IMG/VR virus record: IMGVR_UViG_3300025508_000038
Coordinates: 1-44,055 of that record
DNA: 44,055 nucleotides
Origin: a virus
Direction: 5' to 3' (one strand)
In this document: piece by piece, positions 6,182-13,359 of the stretch
Numbering within the stretch: position 1 is the first letter of the stretch
Layout of the letters: every line of letters begins with the position of its first letter
The notes under the pieces: generated by a model
Database searches by the model: none
The model's input: the letters and a program-made list of their open reading frames with translations, nothing else
What the model was told of the DNA's origin: nothing
Position numbers and translations under genes: made by a program

Positions 6182-6358
6182 ATGTCTAACCTAGCAACCA
6201 CCACCACTACTACACACACAAGGAAGCCAGGAAGATCTACCAGGTTAGATCAGGGAGGAACTCCTTTTAAAAGATTGGCCAGACAAAATGAGTTTAATGG
6301 CTTTAGACCAGGCGATAAAAACTATAAAGGTAGCGATAACCCAAGATGGAAAGATTAA
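6182..6358 (+). CDS. Small basic protein (58 aa)
   Basis: Begins MSNLATTTTTTHTRKPGRS and ends NYKGSDNPRWKD. It is Thr-rich then basic. The tail resembles the N-NPRWK motif seen in NUMOD/HNH-associated segments, but no nuclease core is present. No clear Shine-Dalgarno. It overlaps the next gene by 13 bases. Moderate to low confidence. Confidence 0.4.
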   Translation: MSNLATTTTTTHTRKPGRSTRLDQGGTPFKRLARQNEFNGFRPGDKNYKGSDNPRWKD

Positions 6359-6555
6359 CTAAATCATTCGGGTACATCGGGTACTGCCACTTAGGAAAGG
6401 CTCGGGTTTGGTCAAGTTCATTAACACAATGTATTGATGAATCCCAGGACTTTATCCAGGCCAACCCAAGATACTTGACCAGGAAAGGTTTATTTATTTA
6501 TGAACTAATAAAAGGTGAGGAAAGAAAGTTTATTAAAAAAGTTTACAAAATGTAG
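6346..6555 (+). CDS. Unknown 69-aa protein
   Basis: Starts MERLTKSFGYIGYCHLGKARV and ends KKVYKM. It is basic and aromatic-rich, with no recognised family. Three TCGGG pentamers lie in its first 70 bases. The promoter of the next gene overlaps its 3' end. Confidence 0.55.
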   Translation: MERLTKSFGYIGYCHLGKARVWSSSLTQCIDESQDFIQANPRYLTRKGLFIYELIKGEERKFIKKVYKM

Positions 6556-6572
6556 ACAATACGTGATACAAT
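6542..6572 (+). promoter_or_regulatory. Early promoter, extended -10
   Basis: TTTACA (6542-6547), a spacer with AAATGTAGACAATACG, then TGA plus TACAAT (6567-6572). The spacing is long (18-19), but the TGn extension compensates. It shares AAAATGTA--CAAT--GTGAT-CAATAA with the 5894 promoter. Confidence 0.55.
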
Positions 6573-6609
6573 AAATTATCTTTTAAACAAAACCTATTAG
6601 GAGGGTAAT

Positions 6610-6798
6610 ATGAAGATAGAAATAAACTTATACGATGAAACAGGTGAGAGGGTCGTTGGCAAAGCCATAGAGACTGATTGTCAAAGTCTTATCATTAATG
6701 GCGTTCATGTCATTCAAGCAGGTGGAGTTCATGCAGAAATGCGACAGCTTCAACAAGAGCAACAAGCTGACAATGTTGTTCCTTTGGAATTGAACTAA
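6610..6798 (+). CDS. Unknown 62-aa protein
   Basis: Starts MKIEINLYDETGERVVGKAI after TTAGGAGGG. An N-terminal beta-rich half is followed by a Gln-rich C-terminus (MRQLQQEQQADN). No family is recognised. Coupled to the next gene by a one-base overlap. Confidence 0.6.
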   Translation: MKIEINLYDETGERVVGKAIETDCQSLIINGVHVIQAGGVHAEMRQLQQEQQADNVVPLELN

Positions 6799-6974
6799 TG
6801 AGTGCAAAAGAAATGCAAGACAATGACTTCATAAACTTTCAAGATGATTTCTATAATCTTTTGGAAAAGTACGGAGTAAGTAAGATTGACATTGAACACC
6901 CACAATATATGACTATTCTACTTCTTAGAAATAAGGTAGTTGAGTTTATAGAACAAGAAACATATCTAAAATAA
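6798..6974 (+). CDS. Unknown 58-aa helical protein
   Basis: Starts MSAKEMQDNDFINFQDDFYN and ends EFIEQETYLK. Helical and acidic. Its ATG overlaps the previous TAA, and the terminator at 6992 follows. No homology is recognised. Confidence 0.55.
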   Translation: MSAKEMQDNDFINFQDDFYNLLEKYGVSKIDIEHPQYMTILLLRNKVVEFIEQETYLK

Positions 6975-6991
6975 CAAATAGTCGGAGGATT

Positions 6992-7017
6992 AAGGGAGCA
7001 ATACGCTCCCTTTTTTT
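6992..7017 (+). terminator. Rho-independent terminator ending the early region
   Basis: GGGAGC (6994-6999), loop AATAC, GCTCCC (7005-7010), then seven T. The same stem is used by the terminator after the capsid gene (19772-19797). Confidence 0.9.
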
Positions 7018-7179
7018 ATGTTCGGAGTCCCAGCAGGACACAATAATCGGTCGGTGAAGGCGTCTGAAGAAGGGGGGGGACACAAAAAGTGCAAGGCATA
7101 TATATAGACACACAAGGTTAATAACAAACACACTCAAAACATATATTTAAGACAATGCTAGCAAATTTTATAAAAATTC

Positions 7180-7188
7180 TGATACAAT
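7180..7188 (+). promoter_or_regulatory. Candidate late-operon promoter (extended -10)
   Basis: TGATACAAT (7180-7188) is an extended -10 identical to that at 6564-6572, 25 bases before the first structural gene. No good -35 is seen (AGCAAA), so an activator may be needed. An 8-G run lies at 7072-7079 upstream. Confidence 0.4.
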
Positions 7189-7212
7189 CAGATTTTAACT
7201 ACGAGGTACCAC

Positions 7213-7503
7213 ATGGACGAAGATATGATGGGTATGCAGGTTGACCCAGTTATGATGCCTGAACAACCAATGATGCAAGGGACTCCTGCCCCCCAAGAAA
7301 TGCCAGGCCAAATGCAGTCTCAATTAGACGACATATCAGGATCTGACCAAGAAGAGGCTAAACAAGCCCTCACACAAATTATTAAAATTTTACAACAAAT
7401 GGTATCTCAAGGTGCTTCTGATGAAGAAATCCAAGCTTTTCTACAGCAAGTAGGAATTACTATGGAAGAATTACAGATGGCTAGGGAGATGTTTGGTATA
7501 TGA
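7213..7503 (+). CDS. Met/Gln-rich acidic protein, first structural-operon gene
   Basis: 96 residues. A Met/Pro/Gln-rich N-terminus (MDEDMMGMQVDPVMMPEQP) is followed by a helical C-terminal half from about residue 45 (EEAKQALTQIIKILQQM, then VGITMEELQMAREMFG). No family is recognised. Similar Met/Gln-rich small proteins occur near terminases in marine phages. Perhaps a virion or assembly accessory. Confidence 0.6.
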   Translation: MDEDMMGMQVDPVMMPEQPMMQGTPAPQEMPGQMQSQLDDISGSDQEEAKQALTQIIKILQQMVSQGASDEEIQAFLQQVGITMEELQMAREMFGI

Positions 7504-7568
7504 AACAGGCTCAAAACGTTCCACAACAAAACGACATATCTAGAATACTAGACTCTATATCAATCTAG
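7500..7568 (+). CDS. Possible 22-aa peptide
   Basis: MKQAQNVPQQNDISRILDSI plus SI, overlapping the preceding stop as ATGA and ending 6 bases before the next gene. Support is only the coupling pattern. It could be a spacer translated by chance. Confidence 0.3.
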   Translation: MKQAQNVPQQNDISRILDSISI

Positions 7569-7574
7569 CCAGTC

Positions 7575-8453
7575 ATGGCTATTTCTAACATATCCTCTCT
7601 TTTAGATGAACTAGAAGCTGACTCTAATCCAAAAAACATTACAGAACTACCTGAAGAAGTAATAACGTTTTTACCTCCAATGACACAAAATTTCTTAGAA
7701 AAATTTGAAAAAATAAACGGAAAATTATTTTTACCAATACAAGATGTAGATAGATTAACATTAGAAGCAGAAAAAGAAAAAATGGGACAATTAGCTTTGC
7801 GTAATGACCCACATGGAGGAGGTTTTCACGGGGGAAACCCAGAACTAAGTGGAGCTGTAACTGATGACCCAATGGAAATAAGAGGAAGAGAATTTAGAGG
7901 ACCTTATGACAAATATGGCTCAAAACCTGATGTTTTTAGAACATTTGACCCAGATTCCATATTACTAGAACAAAAATATAGATTTCCAACAAGAGCTAAT
8001 CAATACATACCTTCAGATACGCCTTTTGCCGTTGGTACATATGACAGAATGGGTGATACTATGCTATTAAGTGGGACTGGCGAAAATCCTTTTACAACGA
8101 GAAAAATTACAGAACCTCACGAGTATATGCATAGAGGTATTAGTTATAAACCTTTTGAAGGTGGACTTGCACAATTTTTTGCTGCAGTTGCAGATCTTGG
8201 TGCAGAAAAAGCTGGATTACCTAGTATTTTTAATACCATGCAAACAGGTGAGGCACAACATGAGTACATAGATAAAGCTATAGACCAGTATTTAGAACAA
8301 AGTATGTCAAGCGAGTTAAAAGAAAGCGATGATAAATATAATAAAGCATTAGACGACCTAAAAATGCAATTTATACAAGAATATGATTCTGTTGAAATAG
8401 GAAAACAAAAGTTTAACGAATATATGACTGAAAATAATTTGAGTTACAAATAA
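7575..8453 (+). CDS. HExxH-motif protein, putative metallopeptidase
   Basis: 292 residues. EPHEYMHRG places His182-Glu183-x-x-His186, the zinc-binding signature of many metallopeptidases, with candidate third ligands in GEAQHEYID (226-232). Upstream it is Gly/Asp-rich with beta character (FAVGTYDRMGDTMLLSGTG). It has no signal peptide or membrane helix. It abuts the giant 1148-aa gene, so it may be a virion-borne or host-acting protease or process that protein. The HExxH alone can arise by chance, but its embedding in a helical region (PHEYMHRGI) is right. Exact family not recognised. Confidence 0.6.
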   Translation: MAISNISSLLDELEADSNPKNITELPEEVITFLPPMTQNFLEKFEKINGKLFLPIQDVDRLTLEAEKEKMGQLALRNDPHGGGFHGGNPELSGAVTDDPMEIRGREFRGPYDKYGSKPDVFRTFDPDSILLEQKYRFPTRANQYIPSDTPFAVGTYDRMGDTMLLSGTGENPFTTRKITEPHEYMHRGISYKPFEGGLAQFFAAVADLGAEKAGLPSIFNTMQTGEAQHEYIDKAIDQYLEQSMSSELKESDDKYNKALDDLKMQFIQEYDSVEIGKQKFNEYMTENNLSYK

Positions 8454-8455
8454 AA

Positions 8456-11400
8456 ATGGCTGCAAGAAAAGAAATACTTTCAGACCTTAGTACCAAAATA
8501 TCTGATGGTAACATTAGTGATGCCTATCGTACTTTTGAACAATTACCTGTTGTAGACCAAATAGCTGTAAGTATCTCCCCTGGTGTTGGTGATGTTCTTG
8601 CGGCCTATGAGGTTGGTGAGTTTGGTCGTAGAGCCAAAACTAACATACAAGATAAAGATAGACTAGGTGCAGCAGGCAATATAGCCTTATCTGCACTATC
8701 AGGTATTAGTTTAATACCATTATTTAGATTTCTTAGAGGTGCAAGAGGTGTAACAAAATCTGCTACAAAAGCAGTGGACGCTCCAAAAACTCTTAAACCC
8801 CCTGTTGAAGAGCCGTTACCACTTGCACCGCCTAAGGAGCCAAAGGTAAAACTACCTAAAGTAGAGCCTTTTGAACCTAAGGGTATTAAACAAATTAATT
8901 ATCAAGCAGGCGATTTTGAATTTGGATCAAAAGCTAGGAAGTGGGTCAATGGCATTGAGCAGCCAAATATAACAACCTTAGGTAAAAAAGTACAAAAACT
9001 ACCTGTAGAGCAATGGGTACAAAGATTAGAAAACGCTGGGGTGCCAAAAGGTGAGCTTAGAGTATTAAATATTTTAGATGAGTCCAACTCAATACATCCT
9101 AAACTAATTATGTCTGCTGATGCTAAAAAATCTTTATCAAGACAAAACCTTGATGATTACATAGCTAGATCCCAACGTGATGCTATACAAGTTCGTAATA
9201 CACCAAAAGATTTGTTACAAAACCCAGAAACAAGACCAGATTTTATAAATTTAGACACACAAGGACAGCTTAATTACTTTGTAAGAGGTTCTGGTGAGTA
9301 TAGAAATACTCCACATCATAACCAATCTTTAAAATACCCTGATGGCAAAACTGGTGATAATGCTTATGTTTTTGATGGTACGGGTAAATATAATGCTATT
9401 CAAAGACTAGGTGATTTACGTCCTAGATTAGCACCTGAGGATTTTAAAACTATTCAAGATGATTTACTCGAACTTAAAATTGATCCTTTTAGTCAAGGTA
9501 AAAACGTATTTAGAATGCAATCTGACTTTCAAGAAGAAGTTTCTAAAAGACTTAGACCTACACAAATAAGAACATTTGAATCTGCTAAAACTAATTTTGA
9601 CTCTGTTGTAAAAATACCTCGTGTTTATCAAGAAGCTAATAAATCTATAAAAGATTTTATTTCTGTAGGGCCAGATGCATTAATTACTGGTACTCAAAGA
9701 ACTGACTTAATGAATAATTTAAAACCAGAATTTGTAGATGCCTTACGTGCTAATGACGAACAAGCCATGCGTAAAATACTAGGAGATGATTTATACAAGA
9801 CATTTACTGATACTGAGTTTGGCACAAGAGTGCCTGGTAAATATTTTGAATCTAGTGATGAATTAGATGGGCTAGCAAGTGTTGTTGAGTTTATAGAATC
9901 AAGAATATTAGGAAATTTTGCAGTAACACCAAAAAATATTATAAGAAAGTTTCCTGAATTAGAAGACTTTTCAAAGATTGATTCTAATTTTGACAGTGTT
10001 GTAAAAGAAGTATTCAAACGTACTAAAAACGTTGAAAAAATAAAAGAAAAAATATTTAAAGGTAAACCTACTGGATTTGTAAAACCAGAACAACAAAAAG
10101 AACTAATTAAACGTTTAAAAAATTACAACAAAGAAGTTGACGCAGTAAACGATCTTACAGCTAGCGGTGGTCGTGTTGACATAGATGCAATAATTGAATC
10201 TTTAAATAGAGATGTTAGAGACTTAGGTATTGATAGTCTATCTATTTCTCCTAGAGAATTAGAGCGTATAACAGGTAAACCTTTTACAGACTCTTTAGAT
10301 TTAACGCCAAGCGATATATTTAATTTAACAGACAGAGCAGGTAACAGGGTTTACAAAGGCATAGATTTTGATGATTCTAATGCTCTTTCTAAAGCTTACT
10401 TCGATGACATAGCTGATCAAGGTAAAACATTTTTTGATGCAGCCGATGGTGTTAAGGTACTTAAAAAGGCTACAGGTATCAATCAATCACAATATGGCAT
10501 GAAAATAGATCCATATTTTGATGGTGGTAATTCTAAATATTTTAAATTGCCTGTTAGAGCAAACATTTTAGACTCTGCAAATAAAGGCGATGACTTTTTA
10601 TTTATAGGCAATCGACAAGCTGCTGCAGAAAATTTTGATACAGACATTGTAAAAACATACGAAAGTGCACAAAATGAAATAAAAAAAGTGCTGAAAGAGC
10701 TAGGTGTTAGCGAACAAGGCGTTGTAAAGACAATTAAGGGCACTGGAACAGAATTTGATGGAACTTATCTTAAATTTACAGACAAACTTAAAGAAGCCAT
10801 AGAAAAACAAGGCGTTAATGCTTTTAAACGTGGTGGTGCTGTTGAAAAATCTTCAAGATTTAATAATTTTGTTGAAGATGTAACAACTAAATTAAATAAA
10901 GCTGCAAATAAAGCATTAGATGAAAATGAAACAGCTCAACAAATAAAACAATTTTTAACTTCACCAGAGGCTAGATTATATATAGAAACTGTTTTGAAAA
11001 AAAACGAAGAACCAATTACGCAAGATTTTTTTACTCAACTAGAAAACGACATATATAAAAAACAAATTGTTAAAACATTAATAAATGATTCAAGTGCTGA
11101 TGTTGATTACAGAGCTGTAGATAAAAATGCTTTTCAAAATTATGATGACTATGCCTCAATACCAATAAGTTTTTATGGCTCTCCTATTAGAAGTGCTTTT
11201 GGTAATGCTAGATTACGTATACCAAAAAATACTACATACGAAGATGCTGAAATAGAAATATTTGATAAATATGATTTTGGTAATGAGTATGGTGGAGACA
11301 GTTATATAAAAAATTTAAAAAAAATATATGACGGTATACAAAATAGAAATCCTACAGATATATTTACTGGTATGGAATATTTTGCTGAAAGGTATGGAAG

Positions 11401-11902
11401 AACAATATACCCAGAAAAAGATACAGCAAAAATGTTAGGTAAAGAACCAAACTTTGTACCAGTTTCAGTTAAGTATCCTGTTTCAGACTTAATGACTAAA
11501 GAACAATGGGATCAATATACTAATAAATTTTTTAGTCAATTTGATGGTGAAAAAGTAGGTGATTCACGAAAGTGGAATATATTTGAAAACCCATATGAAG
11601 AGTACAATAATCCATATGAAGCTATAAACCCTGAAGTAATGGAAGGTATTGGAAGTATTAGTAAACTTGCAGCTTATCTTTCAGGTGCTGATGATCCGTA
11701 TATTAGCAGCAATGTTCAAATGATGAAACCAGATGTTCTTGTAGAAAAAAAAGCAACAGGCGGCGAAGTTCCCTCTGAAAGACAACAAGCCAAATTATCA
11801 AAAAACAAATTAGATGAAATAGAGGCAGAGTTGCAAGATATACTAGGCTTGTCTAGCATGGGTGGACCAGAGTTAAATATAGGATTTGGTAGAAAGCTTT
11901 GA
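8456..11902 (+). CDS. Giant polyvalent-type virion protein (1148 aa)
   Basis: Hydrophobic Gly/Ala segments at about residues 38-100 precede a Pro-rich linker (about 105-140). Around residue 355 it has FRMQSDFQEEV, resembling the IQSD-W/H motif of large phage polyvalent proteins. Around 770-790 it has KFTDKLKEAIEKQGVNAFKRGG, resembling the ITD-MR----KG--LFKRGG segment that often ends the same module. The C-terminus (SSMGGPELNIGFGRKL) is typical of tailed-phage virion proteins. Polyvalent proteins are thought to be injected with the DNA and to carry several effector domains. Domain identity here is from motif resemblance only. It may be an ejection protein delivered into the host. Confidence 0.55.
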   Translation: MAARKEILSDLSTKISDGNISDAYRTFEQLPVVDQIAVSISPGVGDVLAAYEVGEFGRRAKTNIQDKDRLGAAGNIALSALSGISLIPLFRFLRGARGVTKSATKAVDAPKTLKPPVEEPLPLAPPKEPKVKLPKVEPFEPKGIKQINYQAGDFEFGSKARKWVNGIEQPNITTLGKKVQKLPVEQWVQRLENAGVPKGELRVLNILDESNSIHPKLIMSADAKKSLSRQNLDDYIARSQRDAIQVRNTPKDLLQNPETRPDFINLDTQGQLNYFVRGSGEYRNTPHHNQSLKYPDGKTGDNAYVFDGTGKYNAIQRLGDLRPRLAPEDFKTIQDDLLELKIDPFSQGKNVFRMQSDFQEEVSKRLRPTQIRTFESAKTNFDSVVKIPRVYQEANKSIKDFISVGPDALITGTQRTDLMNNLKPEFVDALRANDEQAMRKILGDDLYKTFTDTEFGTRVPGKYFESSDELDGLASVVEFIESRILGNFAVTPKNIIRKFPELEDFSKIDSNFDSVVKEVFKRTKNVEKIKEKIFKGKPTGFVKPEQQKELIKRLKNYNKEVDAVNDLTASGGRVDIDAIIESLNRDVRDLGIDSLSISPRELERITGKPFTDSLDLTPSDIFNLTDRAGNRVYKGIDFDDSNALSKAYFDDIADQGKTFFDAADGVKVLKKATGINQSQYGMKIDPYFDGGNSKYFKLPVRANILDSANKGDDFLFIGNRQAAAENFDTDIVKTYESAQNEIKKVLKELGVSEQGVVKTIKGTGTEFDGTYLKFTDKLKEAIEKQGVNAFKRGGAVEKSSRFNNFVEDVTTKLNKAANKALDENETAQQIKQFLTSPEARLYIETVLKKNEEPITQDFFTQLENDIYKKQIVKTLINDSSADVDYRAVDKNAFQNYDDYASIPISFYGSPIRSAFGNARLRIPKNTTYEDAEIEIFDKYDFGNEYGGDSYIKNLKKIYDGIQNRNPTDIFTGMEYFAERYGRTIYPEKDTAKMLGKEPNFVPVSVKYPVSDLMTKEQWDQYTNKFFSQFDGEKVGDSRKWNIFENPYEEYNNPYEAINPEVMEGIGSISKLAAYLSGADDPYISSNVQMMKPDVLVEKKATGGEVPSERQQAKLSKNKLDEIEAELQDILGLSSMGGPELNIGFGRKL

Positions 11903-13359
11903 AACTAGCACATCTATCTGATCAAGAAATAAAAGAAACTTTAGTTTTAAAAGAACGATTAGAGTTGCTCAAAAATCAAAAGAAATGCCAAGACAGTTTT
12001 CTTAACTACGTAGAATATATGTGGCCAGAGTTTATATGTGGCCGTCATCACAAAATTTTTGCACAAAAACTAGAAGACGTTGCTAACGGCAAAATTAACC
12101 GATTAATTGTTAATATGCCACCTAGACACACTAAATCAGAGTTTTGTTCTACCTATTTCCCTGCTTGGATCATGGGTAAGCAACCGAATCGTAAAATCAT
12201 GCAGACCACTCACACAGGTGAGCTTGCAGTACGATTTGGTCGTAAAGTTAGAAACATGATGGATACTGACGAATATAAACGTATTTTTACAGAAGTGGAA
12301 CTACAAGCTGATTCTAAGTCAGCAGGTCGTTGGGAAACTAACAAAGGTGGCGAATACTTTGCAGCAGGTGTTGGAGGAGCTATTACGGGTAGGGGTGCGG
12401 ATCTTCTTATCATTGATGACCCACATTCAGAACAAGATGCACTAAGCCCTAGTGCCTTAGAATCTTGTTGGGAATGGTATACCTCTGGACCTAGACAGCG
12501 TTTACAACCAGGAGGAGCCATTATCTTGGTTATGACAAGATGGAGTTCTATAGACTTAACTGCAAAGCTTTTAGACGCACAACAAGAAGAAGCTGCGGAT
12601 CAATGGGAAATAGTAGAGTTTCCCGCTATATTTCCCGAAACCAACAATGCTTTGTGGCCAGAGTTCTGGGCTATAGATGAATTAAATAAAGTAAAAGCTT
12701 CATTACCAGTACAAAAATGGAATGCACAGTGGATGCAGACTCCAACTTCTGAAGAAGGTTCTATTGTTAAACGTGAGTGGTGGAATATATGGGAGGGTAA
12801 TACATTGCCACCTGTTAGTTATATTATACAAAGCTACGATACTGCTTTTAGTAAAAAAGAAAACGCTGACTACTCAGCTATATCTACATGGGGCATATTT
12901 CGTCCTACACCTGATTCACCTGATTGTATTATTTTGCTTGATGCACAAAAAGGCAGATGGGACTTTCCAGAGCTAAAACGTATTGCATATAACGAATATA
13001 AATACTGGGAACCTGATATGACTTTAATTGAAGCTAAAGCTTCTGGGACACCACTTACACACGAACTTAGAAGACTTGGTATCCCTGTTGTTAATTACTC
13101 GCCTACTAGAGGACACGACAAATCTACACGTATGCACTCAGTTGCACCTATTTTTGAATCTGAATTAGTCTATGCACCAGAAAAGAAATTTGCAGAAGAA
13201 ATGATAGAGGAGTGTGCTGCTTTTCCTTTTGGAAAAAATGACGATTTATGTGATACTATGACTCAAGCTCTCATGCGATTTAGAGAGGGCGGTTTAGTTT
13301 CTCTTGACGATGACTATTCAGATCAAGACAAAGCACCAGTTAGAAGGGTATATTACTAA
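11899..13359 (+). CDS. terL: Terminase large subunit (TerL)
   Basis: 486 residues, ATPase plus nuclease motor that packages DNA into the prohead. Walker A-like MPPRHTKSE lies at 73-81, Walker B LLIIDDPHSE with Asp173/Asp174 at 169-178, and a MTRWSS coupling motif at 212-217. The RNase H-like nuclease domain has Asp314 (QSYDTAF), Glu378 (TLIEAKASGT) and Asp448/Asp452 (NDDLCDTM). The start is TTG 11899, overlapping the previous TGA; no good upstream ATG exists. It overlaps the portal start by one base. Confidence 0.95.
   Translation: MKLAHLSDQEIKETLVLKERLELLKNQKKCQDSFLNYVEYMWPEFICGRHHKIFAQKLEDVANGKINRLIVNMPPRHTKSEFCSTYFPAWIMGKQPNRKIMQTTHTGELAVRFGRKVRNMMDTDEYKRIFTEVELQADSKSAGRWETNKGGEYFAAGVGGAITGRGADLLIIDDPHSEQDALSPSALESCWEWYTSGPRQRLQPGGAIILVMTRWSSIDLTAKLLDAQQEEAADQWEIVEFPAIFPETNNALWPEFWAIDELNKVKASLPVQKWNAQWMQTPTSEEGSIVKREWWNIWEGNTLPPVSYIIQSYDTAFSKKENADYSAISTWGIFRPTPDSPDCIILLDAQKGRWDFPELKRIAYNEYKYWEPDMTLIEAKASGTPLTHELRRLGIPVVNYSPTRGHDKSTRMHSVAPIFESELVYAPEKKFAEEMIEECAAFPFGKNDDLCDTMTQALMRFREGGLVSLDDDYSDQDKAPVRRVYY

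Noticed and set aside
7072-7079. Run of eight G as a packaging or quadruplex signal
   Set aside because: A single G run cannot form an intramolecular quadruplex and no partner runs lie nearby. It may also be a sequencing homopolymer uncertainty.
8902-10743. Several minus-strand frames inside the giant protein gene
   Set aside because: Antisense shadows of a long AT-rich plus-strand gene. No ribosome sites, Ser/Phe-rich composition typical of reverse translation of biased codons.
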